This document shows, piece after piece, positions 41,545 through 49,495 of a DNA stretch of 64,000 bases. Source of the DNA: NORP259 sp041398705 (GTDB lineage Bacteria > Planctomycetota > UBA1135 > GCA-002686595). The notes below the pieces were generated by a model that did not search any database, had not been told where the DNA came from, and was given only the letters and a program-made list of their open reading frames with translations. Both the position numbers and the translations under genes were made by a program. The stretch's first letter is position 1, and the number at the start of each line of letters is the position of its first letter. Location: NCBI GenBank assembly GCA_041398705.1, contig JAWKUI010000005.1, positions 186,001-250,000 on the forward strand, given 5' to 3'.

Positions 41545-43449
41545 TCATTCGCCGCCGCGGTGGCGTTTCGCGTAGACCGCGAGCAACGCCACATCCGGGG
41601 GCCGCACCCCCGCGATGCGCGAAGCGGCACCGAGGGTATGCGGGCGCAGGCGGGCGAGTTTCTCCCGCGCTTCGCCCGTGAGGCCCTTCATCGCGAGGTA
41701 GTCGAGGTCGGCCGGCAGGCTGGTGTTCTCCTGCTCGGCGAGGCGTGCCACGGTGAGCTCCTGGCGGGCGATGTAGCCGGCGTAGCGCGCTTCGATCTCG
41801 AGGGCGGCGCGTTCTTCGGCGTCGAGCCCTAGCAACGCCAGTGCGGGGATTTCGGCGGCCAGTGCCTCGAGGCTTTCATCGGGCCGTCGCAGCCGCTCGA
41901 GGGCGGTTTTGCCCCCCGGCCCGCGCACGGACTCGAGCGCCGCCTGCGCGGCCCGCAGCCGCCCTTCGCGCTCCGCGAGCCGCGCGCTGTCCACTTCTGA
42001 AAGCAGCCCGAGGTCGCGCGCCTTGGGCCCCAACCGCCGGTCCGCATTGTCGTGGCGCAGCAGCAAGCGGTGCTCCGCGCGGCTCGTGAACATGCGATAC
42101 GGTTCGCGCGGATCGGTGACGATCAGATCATCGACGAGCACACCGATGTACGCCTCATGCCGGCCGAGGGTCAGCGCCGGGCGGCCGAGCACCCACAGGG
42201 CCGCGTTGGCACCCGCGACGAGCCCCTGCGCCGCCGCCTCCTCGTACCCCGACGTGCCGTTCACCTGGCCCGCCAGATACAACCCGGGCACGTGCCGCAC
42301 CCCGAGGGTGTGATTGAGCTGGCTCGGCTGGATGAAGTCGTACTCGACCGCGTACCCGTGGCGCAGGAAACGCGCCTTCTCCAGACCCGGGATCGTGCGC
42401 AGGAAGGTCTCCTGCACCTCGGCGGGCAGACTCGTCGACACGCCGTTGATGTACAAGGACTCGCTGTCGAGCCCTTCGGGTTCCACGAACACCTGGTGCC
42501 GGTCGCGGTCCGCAAAGCGCATCACCTTGTCCTCGACCGACGGGCAGTAACGCGGCCCGACGCCCTGGATCGCGCCCATGTACATCGGCGAGCGGTGGAT
42601 GTTGTCGCGGATCAGCGCGTGGGTAGATTCGCTCGTGTAGGTGATGTGGCACTCGATCTGCGGCAGGGCCGGGAAGGGCGCGGGGCCGCCGAAGACGGAG
42701 AAGCGCTGGGGATCGGCGTCGCCCGCCTGGGCCTCCATGCCGGCGAAGTCGACCGAGTCCCGGTGCAGGCGCGGCGGCGTGCCGGTTTTGAGGCGCCCCA
42801 GCCGCAGCCCAAGCTTCTCGATGTGGCCGGAGAGTTCGTCGGCGCTCGACTCTCCCACGCGCCCGCCGGTCGAGCGGGATTCGCCGGTGAACATCACCGC
42901 GCGCAAGAAGGTGCCCGCGGTAAGCACCACGGCCCCCGCGTGCAGCACGCGGCCATCCCCGAGCACGACGCCGGTGACGGTCCATTCCCCCGCCAACGGT
43001 TCGCGTTCCGCCGGCGCGGTCACCAGGCCGCTGGCCACGCCTTCGATCACTTCGAGGCCCGGCGCGCCGTGCACCAGCGCGGTCGCGGCTTCGCGATAGC
43101 GGTGTCGATCCGACTGGCAGCGCAGGGCCTGCACGGCCGCGCCCTTGCGCGTGTTGAGCATGCGGAACTGGATGCCCGTCTGGTCGGCCAAACGCCCCAT
43201 CGCGCCGCCGAGCGCATCCACCTCGCGCACGATCTGCCCCTTGCCGAGCCCGCCGATGGCGGGGTTGCAGCTCATCTCGCCGATGCGGTCCGCACGCAGG
43301 GTCACGAGGGCCACCCGCGCGCCGAGCCGCGACGCCGCCAGGGCCGCTTCGATGCCCGCGTGGCCGGCGCCGACGACCACCACGTCCCAAGCCCGCTCGG
43401 GGCGCGGACGGGGGCTCGCAAAAGGATGTTCCTGCTCCTGGATCGACAT
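41545..43449 (-). CDS. mnmG: tRNA uridine-5-carboxymethylaminomethyl(34) synthesis enzyme MnmG
   Basis: 634 residues, close to the standard ~630. FAD-dependent enzyme that, with MnmE, installs the carboxymethylaminomethyl group at wobble U34. The FAD dinucleotide motif VVGAGHAGIEAALAA (residues ~25–39), SCNPAIGGLGKGQIVREVDALGG (~60–82), PRLHRDSVDF, GPRYCPSVEDKVMRF and YVEYDFIQPSQLNHTL-like GYAVEYDFIQPSQL are all present. It acts on the same nucleotide as MnmA of this window. ATG at 43447–43449. A TAAAGT hexamer 9 nt upstream may be the -10 of a near-leaderless transcript. Confidence 0.96.
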   Translation of the reverse strand: MSIQEQEHPFASPRPRPERAWDVVVVGAGHAGIEAALAASRLGARVALVTLRADRIGEMSCNPAIGGLGKGQIVREVDALGGAMGRLADQTGIQFRMLNTRKGAAVQALRCQSDRHRYREAATALVHGAPGLEVIEGVASGLVTAPAEREPLAGEWTVTGVVLGDGRVLHAGAVVLTAGTFLRAVMFTGESRSTGGRVGESSADELSGHIEKLGLRLGRLKTGTPPRLHRDSVDFAGMEAQAGDADPQRFSVFGGPAPFPALPQIECHITYTSESTHALIRDNIHRSPMYMGAIQGVGPRYCPSVEDKVMRFADRDRHQVFVEPEGLDSESLYINGVSTSLPAEVQETFLRTIPGLEKARFLRHGYAVEYDFIQPSQLNHTLGVRHVPGLYLAGQVNGTSGYEEAAAQGLVAGANAALWVLGRPALTLGRHEAYIGVLVDDLIVTDPREPYRMFTSRAEHRLLLRHDNADRRLGPKARDLGLLSEVDSARLAEREGRLRAAQAALESVRGPGGKTALERLRRPDESLEALAAEIPALALLGLDAEERAALEIEARYAGYIARQELTVARLAEQENTSLPADLDYLAMKGLTGEAREKLARLRPHTLGAASRIAGVRPPDVALLAVYAKRHRGGE

Positions 43450-43593
43450 GGGCGGAAGACTTTAGACCGGATCGCAGGGGCCGGAAATCCACAGGCGCGG
43501 ATTTTGCTGGCGGCGAGGCGGGGCACGCGGGCGGGACGGGGGCTCGCCGCCCGATTCCAGGCGATCGGCCTGGTCGGTCGATACTGGAAGATC

Positions 43594-43761
43594 ATGCACT
43601 CCTGGGTCTTTCGCAATCGGGAGCACCTGCGCGCGGTCTACGCCGTGGCCGCGGGCGCCGCGCCGCTCGAGCGCTGCCCCCTGCGCCCCATGCAGGCCCC
43701 CGGACAGGTCCTGCGCGACGAAGAGGGCGTGTGGATGATTCCGAGCCCGCGCCGCGCCTGA
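43594..43761 (+). CDS. Small hypothetical protein
   Basis: 55 residues, M-H-S-W-V-F-R-N-R-E-H-L-R-A-V-Y-A, then a Pro-rich tail; basic N terminus, no signal peptide. It is divergent from mnmG. A GATACT hexamer sits 8 nt before the ATG, matching the leaderless pattern seen elsewhere in the window. There is no recognised domain; it could be an accidental ORF. Confidence 0.42.
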   Translation: MHSWVFRNREHLRAVYAVAAGAAPLERCPLRPMQAPGQVLRDEEGVWMIPSPRRA

Positions 43762-43851
43762 GGGCCCGCCGCGTCCGCCCCATGGGCCCTGCCGGCCGCC
43801 CCCGTGCCGGGGGACTCGCATTGCCAGGACTTTGCGTATAGCCTCAAGGGT

Positions 43852-45192
43852 ATGTGGAGCCTGGCCCTGACCCTGCTTGCGTGTCTGCCCGCGGAGACCC
43901 TCTCCCTCGAGCAACTCATCGAACGCGCCAGGGCCGCCCAGGCCGCCGCCCAGGGCAGCATCCAGCCGCGCCTGGAGGAGATCCTCGGCCGCCTGGCGGA
44001 CCCCGATCTGAAGGACATCGAACGGCGCTCCCTACGCTCGCAGCTCGAGGACATGGGCGCGCCCGCCGGTCCCCTACTGGTCGCCGCGATGGCCGGCGCC
44101 GCCGAGGGCAACCCGATGCTCGCCGGCCGATTGCAGGAAGTGCTGCCCGGCTTCGACGACCTGGGCACCGTGCTCGGCCTGATCGCGATCGTCGAAGACA
44201 ACCAGCCCACCCCCATGCGCCTGGCCCTGCCGGTGCTCGCGCAGAGCCAGCACCGCGAATGGATCGCGGCGCGCCTGCTGCCGCGGGTGGCTTGGAGCCG
44301 CGAGGCCGGTCCCGCCGGTCCGGTGCTCGCCTGCATCAGCTCGCTGCGCGGGCCCGCGTGCCTGAAGGCCGTCGAGGACGCGCTGCAGAGCGAGCAGGAA
44401 AGCCGCTTGTGGCAAGCGATGTCGGCGGTCACCGAGATCGGCAACGAGTTCGCGGGGCCGCGGCTCCTGGAACTGCTGGAGACCTCGCACAACTACAGCC
44501 TGTTCCTGCTGGCCGGCGAGTACTTCCACGCGGTGCCGAATGCGCTCGTTTCCGATCCCGCGGCGATGGAGCGCTGGTTGCGCCTAGCCGAAGCCCTGCC
44601 CCCGCCGCGCCTCGATGAACTGAGCGCGCTGCAGAAGGCCGCCCTGCCCAAGGACGTCTCGCGCCTGCCGATCGGCCAGGCCGTGGCCGCCCTGCTCGCC
44701 GAACCCGAAGTGCCCTCGTCGAGCCCCCTGCGCGAATGGCTCGCGGGCCTCGAGAAACGCCAACCGATCCTCGAAGAGGACGTGCGCGCGTTGCTCGCGA
44801 AGATGGGCGACGGCAAATCGAAACGCGAGTACATCGAACCCGCCAACCGCGAGGTCTCCGAGTCGCGCCGCGAAGACGACTTGGTGCAGATCCAGGCCCT
44901 CAGCCGCCGCGCGCGCCGCTTCCTGACCGTCAGCGACTTCGGCCCCGCCCTGCGCGACGTGGAGAAGGCGCGCAAACTCGGCGAAAAGACCATCCTCGGC
45001 CAGGGGCAGGCCAAGGCCCTGGCGATCCTCGCCGCGCGCGCCCAGGCGGGCAAAGGCAAGTTGCGCGAAGCCCAGCAGGAACTCGAATCCGCGCGCCTCC
45101 TGAACTCGGACTTCGAGCTCGTGCGCCGGGATCCTTACTTCCGCGCCTTCTTCGCGAGCAAGTTCGGCCGCGACTTCGAAAGCAACCGCTGA
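43852..45192 (+). CDS. Exported HEAT-like repeat protein
   Basis: 446 residues. Hydrophobic N terminus (MWSLALTLLACLPAE), probably a signal peptide of ~14–16 residues with Cys12 that is not a clear lipobox. The rest is all-helical: HEAT-like repeats (LVAAMAGAAEGNPMLAGRL; LPVLAQSQHREWIAARLL; LKAVEDALQSEQESRLWQ; LLELLETSHNYSLFLLAG) to about residue 300, a charged linker (KSKREYIEPANRE), then TPR-like helices (SDFGPALRDVEKARKL; ALAILAARAQAGKGKLREAQQ) and the end DPYFRAFF. It is 20 bp upstream of the porin-like gene, so the two are likely co-transcribed. Function is unknown. Confidence 0.72.
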   Translation: MWSLALTLLACLPAETLSLEQLIERARAAQAAAQGSIQPRLEEILGRLADPDLKDIERRSLRSQLEDMGAPAGPLLVAAMAGAAEGNPMLAGRLQEVLPGFDDLGTVLGLIAIVEDNQPTPMRLALPVLAQSQHREWIAARLLPRVAWSREAGPAGPVLACISSLRGPACLKAVEDALQSEQESRLWQAMSAVTEIGNEFAGPRLLELLETSHNYSLFLLAGEYFHAVPNALVSDPAAMERWLRLAEALPPPRLDELSALQKAALPKDVSRLPIGQAVAALLAEPEVPSSSPLREWLAGLEKRQPILEEDVRALLAKMGDGKSKREYIEPANREVSESRREDDLVQIQALSRRARRFLTVSDFGPALRDVEKARKLGEKTILGQGQAKALAILAARAQAGKGKLREAQQELESARLLNSDFELVRRDPYFRAFFASKFGRDFESNR

Positions 45193-45212
45193 GCGCCGGC
45201 GCCCATCCCTCC

Positions 45213-46403
45213 ATGCTGCGATCGCTCGTCCCCTCTGCGCTGCTTGCCGCGCTCGCCGTGCCCTGCGCCCTGGCCCAGGATCACCTGGTCACCCCCGGCA
45301 TGCCGGGCAGCGAAGACCACCACCTGGATTGGCCCGATCTGCAACTCGACTGGGGTCTGGGCTTCGACCTGCGCGCGCCGATCTCCCTGTCGGGCCCCGG
45401 CCGCGACGGCAGCGTGGATGCGGAGGTGCGCACCGTCGATCTGTCGCTGCGCTCGCAGTTCCACCGCGAGCTGTGGGGCCACGCGTTGCTGGCGGCGGGC
45501 GAAGACGGCCTGGAACTCGAACGCGCCGTGCTCGACTACTCGGGCCTGGGCGGCACGTCCAAGCTGCAACTCGGCCTGCTGCCGGTGGATTTCGGCAAGC
45601 AGATGCAAGCGCGGCCCTACGAGCTGCTCTATCCCGACCGGCCGCTCGTACTGCGCACCCTGCTTGGCGACCAGGTGCGCGCCAGCGGCCTGCGGTATGG
45701 CGACGTGTTTGCCCCCGGCACCCATTCGACCGTGCGCGCGTCGATCGGCCTGTACTCGGATTGGGTGCAGAGCGATCTGGACGGCGACTCGGCCGACGGC
45801 TGGAAGCGGTCGCGCGAGGTGCGCGATCAGCCGCGACTCGACGAGCTCGCGATCGGTGCGCGCGTGACCGGCGTGTACGACGTGGGCGCGGAGGGGCTCT
45901 TGCAATGGGGCCTGTCCGCCCAACGGTTCCGCGATGCCGACGTTGTCGCCCAGGACGGCAGCAGCGAACTGCGCCTCTCGGGCGCGGACCAGTGGCTCTA
46001 CGGGCTCGACGTGCACTTCGGCCACGCCGACGAACGCGTGGGTCCGGCCTGGGCCTTCGGCGGCGAATGCGTGCTGGGCCGCGGCGATTTCGCGGGTCCG
46101 GTGACCGGCGGCACGACCCTGGGCCTCGCCGAAGGGGACTTCTTCGGCTACTACCTGTGGGCCGAGCGCCAGACCCGCTCCGGGCGGGCCCTGGGCGCGC
46201 TCTACTCGGAGGTCGAACTGCCCGAGCAGGACGGGCGCGAAGCCCTCGAGGCCAGCCTCTACTTCCGCCGCCCCCTCATCGAGAACTCGATGATGCGCTT
46301 CGTGCTGCGGCACCGGGACCTGCCCGGGGAGGAGCCCAGCCAGGCCCTGCTGATCCAGTTTGTCGCCCTGGCCGGCGACCTGGGGCACGGCATCGACTGG
46401 TGA
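45213..46403 (+). CDS. Outer-membrane porin-like protein
   Basis: 396 residues with a signal peptide (~1–22, CALAQ). After it lie many alternating polar/hydrophobic strands typical of a beta-barrel (for example DLSLRSQFHRELWGHALLA; LQWGLSAQRFRD; WLYGLDVHFGHADE; YYLWAERQTRSGRALGALYS) and an aromatic C terminus (GHGIDW), as in outer-membrane porins. The pattern WPDLQLDWGLGFDLRAP at the start and PVDFGKQMQARP resemble phosphate-selective porin O/P-type proteins. Substrate is unknown. It follows the HEAT-like gene directly. This argues for a typical diderm outer membrane. Confidence 0.75.
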   Translation: MLRSLVPSALLAALAVPCALAQDHLVTPGMPGSEDHHLDWPDLQLDWGLGFDLRAPISLSGPGRDGSVDAEVRTVDLSLRSQFHRELWGHALLAAGEDGLELERAVLDYSGLGGTSKLQLGLLPVDFGKQMQARPYELLYPDRPLVLRTLLGDQVRASGLRYGDVFAPGTHSTVRASIGLYSDWVQSDLDGDSADGWKRSREVRDQPRLDELAIGARVTGVYDVGAEGLLQWGLSAQRFRDADVVAQDGSSELRLSGADQWLYGLDVHFGHADERVGPAWAFGGECVLGRGDFAGPVTGGTTLGLAEGDFFGYYLWAERQTRSGRALGALYSEVELPEQDGREALEASLYFRRPLIENSMMRFVLRHRDLPGEEPSQALLIQFVALAGDLGHGIDW

Positions 46404-46566
46404 GCCTGGGTCCGGTGCCCGCCGGGTCCATTTCCGGGCCGCCGCCCCTCCCCAAATTGCAAGCTGGTACGCATTTTCCCCCGATTACCCCGTCATTCAT
46501 GCGGGCTTGATCCTTAATGCCGTGCATAGGCCTGACCCTCCGGCACCCCCTGCCCGAACCAGGCCC

Positions 46567-47388
46567 ATGACCTCCGACCGCTCCCCCTCCGTGCAGACCC
46601 TCCCCGGCAATCCGGGCAACCAGACGCCCCTCGCCCACCAAGAGCGCATCCCCACCTGGCAGGTGCAGCGCGGCCGGTACAGCATGTACTTCGCCCGCAC
46701 GGTGGAGCAGCGCGAGCAGGCCCTACGCCTGCGCTACGAGGTGTTCCACCTGGAACTCGGCGAAGGCGATCCGAGCGCGCACCTGACCGGGCTCGACCGC
46801 GACGAATTCGACGAGCAATTCCAGCACCTGCTCGTGATGGACACCACCACCGGCGATGCGGTGGGCACCTATCGCATGCAGACCGCGGCCAGCGCGCGCG
46901 ACGGCATCGGGTACTACACGCAACAGGAGTTCGACCTCGAACGTCTGGGCGAAGCATTCCTGGAGGATGCGGTGGAGCTGGGGCGTGCGTGCGTGGCCGC
47001 GCAACACCGCAACAAAGTAGTGCTCTACCTGTTGTGGCAGGGCCTGGTGGGTTACCTCGGATTCCACGGCAAACGCAGCTTCTTCGGCTGCTCGTCGCTT
47101 ACCAGCCAGGACATGGCCGAAGGCCTGCGGCTGTACCGGGCCCTGGAAGAAGACGGCCACGTGCATCCCACCCTGCGCACCGTGGCGCAACCCGGCTGGG
47201 TCTGCGAAGCGGAAACCCTCGACGGTCCGCCCGTCAAGGTCCCGAAGCTGTTCGGTTCCTATCTGCGCCAGGGCGCGCGCGTGCTCGCGCCCCCGGCCAT
47301 CGACCGCGGCTTCGGCACCATCGACTACCTGACGTACATGCTGGTCACCGATGCGGTCGCGCGCCGTTACGCCCTGCCTGGTAGATGA
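46567..47388 (+). CDS. olsB: OlsB-like acyl-ACP:ornithine N-acyltransferase (GNAT/hemolysin-type)
   Basis: 273 residues of the Acetyltransf_5 (OlsB/hemolysin-like) group. Core motifs: YFARTVEQREQALRLRYEVFH, DEQFQHLLVMD, AVGTYRMQT, and LGRACVAAQHRN (acyl-ACP binding). OlsB joins a 3-hydroxyacyl chain to ornithine, giving lyso-ornithine lipid. The neighbour downstream, overlapping by 4 bp (ATGA), is a PlsC/OlsA-type O-acyltransferase, so the pair can make ornithine lipid, a phosphorus-free membrane lipid. Alternative: an exosortase-associated acyltransferase. The ATG at 46567 follows a 163-bp region with a locally AT-richer patch (46452–46520). Confidence 0.8.
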   Translation: MTSDRSPSVQTLPGNPGNQTPLAHQERIPTWQVQRGRYSMYFARTVEQREQALRLRYEVFHLELGEGDPSAHLTGLDRDEFDEQFQHLLVMDTTTGDAVGTYRMQTAASARDGIGYYTQQEFDLERLGEAFLEDAVELGRACVAAQHRNKVVLYLLWQGLVGYLGFHGKRSFFGCSSLTSQDMAEGLRLYRALEEDGHVHPTLRTVAQPGWVCEAETLDGPPVKVPKLFGSYLRQGARVLAPPAIDRGFGTIDYLTYMLVTDAVARRYALPGR

Positions 47389-48200
47389 CCCCGACCGAAG
47401 TCCTGCGCCTCAGCCTGCGTCTGCCCCTGCTCGGCTTGACGACCACGCTGCCCCTGCCGTTGCTCGTCACCGGCCGCTTGCTCGGCGGCCTGGGGGCCCG
47501 TCGCTTGGGCGCCGCCGCGAGCCATGCCGCCATCGGCGCCTGGGCGCGCGGCAGCCTCGCCGTAATGGGGGTTCGCGTGTCGCGCTCCGGTGCCGCCCCC
47601 GCGCCTCCCTTCTTCCTGGTCGCCAACCACCTCTCGTACCTCGACATCGTCGTGTTGCACGCCGCCTGCCGCGCCCGGTTCCTGTCGAAAGCCGAAATCG
47701 CCTCCTGGCCGGTCGCCGGGTTCTTGGCGCGCCTGGCCGGAACCCTGTTCATCGACCGGGAGCGGCGCCGGGACGTGTCCCGCGCCATTCCCGAGCTCCA
47801 AGCCGCGATCTCTGCCGGGGACGGGGTGATCGTGTTCCCCGAGGGCACTTCCAGCGCGGGCAAGGACGTTCTGCCCTTCCACGCCTCCCTACTGCAGGCC
47901 CCCCTGCAATTGGGGCTTTCCAGCCACTGGGCGCGCCTGGCCTACCGTACCCCAGATGGGTCACAACCCGCTTGGTGGAGCGTATGTTGGTGGGGTGACA
48001 TGCCTTTTGGATCCCATTTCCTTAAGCTGCTGACCCTGCCCTCGATCGAGGCCGAATTGCATTTCGGCCCCGAACCCATCACCGCACCCGACCGCAAAGC
48101 CCTGGCCCAGGAGCTGCGCAGCGCCATCCAAACCGGATTCCGGGCGACGGCGCCCGCCGCCTTCGACCCCGCTTCCCTCACCGAACCGAACCCGCAGTGA
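47385..48200 (+). CDS. olsA: PlsC/OlsA-like O-acyltransferase
   Basis: 271 residues, glycerol-3-phosphate/lyso-lipid acyltransferase family. N-terminal membrane helix, then the catalytic motif NHLSYLDIVVLH (NHxxxxD at residues ~79–84), FLSKAEIASWPVAGFLA, the GTLFIDR motif, and FPEGTSSAGKDVLPFHASLL (FPEGT block). With OlsB upstream it should acylate lyso-ornithine lipid. The start ATG overlaps the olsB stop (ATGA, 47385–47388), and its own stop overlaps the GTG start of the next gene. Confidence 0.82.
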   Translation: MTPTEVLRLSLRLPLLGLTTTLPLPLLVTGRLLGGLGARRLGAAASHAAIGAWARGSLAVMGVRVSRSGAAPAPPFFLVANHLSYLDIVVLHAACRARFLSKAEIASWPVAGFLARLAGTLFIDRERRRDVSRAIPELQAAISAGDGVIVFPEGTSSAGKDVLPFHASLLQAPLQLGLSSHWARLAYRTPDGSQPAWWSVCWWGDMPFGSHFLKLLTLPSIEAELHFGPEPITAPDRKALAQELRSAIQTGFRATAPAAFDPASLTEPNPQ

Positions 48201-48772
48201 GTCCGCAAAGCCAAAGCACCCAGGGCACCACCGCCGCGCTGATCGAGGACAACCTCGTGATCCTCGGCCAGGCCTGCGACCTCGTCGCTCGGGTGGACAA
48301 CGCCAGGTACGCGCAGCCCCATCCCGATCTCGGCCTGTCGAGCATCGGCAGCCACCTGCGCCATATCCTCGACTTCTACTCGCTGTTCCTCGGCGCCATG
48401 CAGCGTTTCGACGGCGGCGAAGCCGTGCCGGTACTCGACTACGACCGGCGCGAGCGTCGGCCCGCGATCGAAACCGATGCGGAGCAAGGCGCATTGGCCC
48501 TGCGGGACATCCGCGCGGCGCTGGAGCAGCGTTTGGGTGGCCCCTGGCCCGCCGCCCTGCGCGTGCAGACCGACAGCCTCGGCTGCAAACACGCGCCGCA
48601 ATCGGATTCGAGCGTCGAACGCGAACTGCAGGCGATGCTCAGCCACACGGTGCACCATTACGCATTGATCAAAATCGCCGCCGGCCGCGTGGGCATCGAC
48701 CCCGGACGCGAATTCGGCGTGGCCCCTTCGACCCTGCGTTATTGGGAGCAGGTCGGCACGTGTGCACCCTGA
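48197..48772 (+). CDS. DinB-like four-helix protein
   Basis: 191 residues, DinB/DUF1569-type four-helix bundle. Two metal-binding histidine motifs are apparent: GSHLRHILDFYSLF (residues ~52–65) and LSHTVHHYALIKIAAG (~150–165). Family members bind Zn or Ni in thiol-S-transferase-like proteins; the substrate here is unknown. The GTG at 48197 overlaps the olsA stop as GTGA, and its end overlaps the NRDE gene by 13 bp, so it is embedded in a translationally coupled run. Confidence 0.75.
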   Translation: MSPQSQSTQGTTAALIEDNLVILGQACDLVARVDNARYAQPHPDLGLSSIGSHLRHILDFYSLFLGAMQRFDGGEAVPVLDYDRRERRPAIETDAEQGALALRDIRAALEQRLGGPWPAALRVQTDSLGCKHAPQSDSSVERELQAMLSHTVHHYALIKIAAGRVGIDPGREFGVAPSTLRYWEQVGTCAP

Positions 48773-49482
48773 GTTGGATCCGCACCTCGGAAGGCCTGGA
48801 GGTCTTTTTCAACCGCGACGAAAAACACAGTCGCGGCCCGGAACTGCCTCCGGAGATCGACCGGGAAGGTCCGCTGGCCTACATCGCCCCCACGGATGGA
48901 GAAGCCGGGGGCACTTGGTTCGCCGTCAATGAAGCCGGTGTCGTGCTGGCGTTGCTCAACGGGTATCAGGAGAGCGCCGGCCCGCCGCCCGAGACCCCGA
49001 TGTCACGGGGGCACTTGGTTCGCGAGCTCGCGCGCCAGATGCAGTCGGCGAGGTTCGAACTCACCCCGGTGGACCTGGAACCGTACCAGCCCCTGCGATT
49101 GATCGCGCTGGACACACGCGGCCAGTCCGGACTCTACTGGGACGGCCGCGAGATCCGGCCCGAAGCCCAGCCCGAACCGCCGATCATCTCATCGGGTTTC
49201 GATCCCGAGGGGGTCACGGATTACCGCAAGGAACTGTGGCGCAGCTTCTGCGAAGGACGGCCGATCACCGACCCCATGCAGGCCCTCGAGTACCACCGCT
49301 TCGCCCCCCGCGGCGGGGATGCGTTTAGCCCCTGCATGTACCGCGAGGACGCCGCCACGCGCAGCCTGTGCCGCGCCCAGGTGGACAACACCGAGGTACG
49401 GCTGTTCTACGCACCCGGACCGCCCGTGCGCACTCCCCTCGGCGCCCCGCGCGTCCTGCCGCGCGCGAAGAAGCGCCCCTGA
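48760..49482 (+). CDS. NRDE/TANGO2 family protein
   Basis: 240 residues. The start MCTLSW with Cys at position 2 and FFNRDEKHSRGP is the family opening (MCxxxxxxxN-RDE), and GGTWFAVNEAGVVLALLN is the second hallmark. N-terminal Cys suggests Ntn-hydrolase-like processing in the wider superfamily; in eukaryotes TANGO2 affects Golgi and haem or lipid handling, but the bacterial function is not settled. GTG at 48760 is chosen because it places Cys second; the upstream TTG at 48742 would not. It overlaps the DinB-like gene by 13 bp and ends 13 bp before the fusion gene. Confidence 0.82.
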   Translation: MCTLSWIRTSEGLEVFFNRDEKHSRGPELPPEIDREGPLAYIAPTDGEAGGTWFAVNEAGVVLALLNGYQESAGPPPETPMSRGHLVRELARQMQSARFELTPVDLEPYQPLRLIALDTRGQSGLYWDGREIRPEAQPEPPIISSGFDPEGVTDYRKELWRSFCEGRPITDPMQALEYHRFAPRGGDAFSPCMYREDAATRSLCRAQVDNTEVRLFYAPGPPVRTPLGAPRVLPRAKKRP

Positions 49483-49495
49483 GCGCCCCCCACCC

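Noticed and set aside
30800..43449. MnmA and MnmG as a wobble-modification operon
   Set aside because: They are about 10 kb apart with many unrelated genes between; shared substrate only, no operon.
42052..43593. Long open frame on the plus strand
   Set aside because: Antisense to mnmG. Only the last 55 codons (43594–43761), outside mnmG, are kept as a weak candidate.
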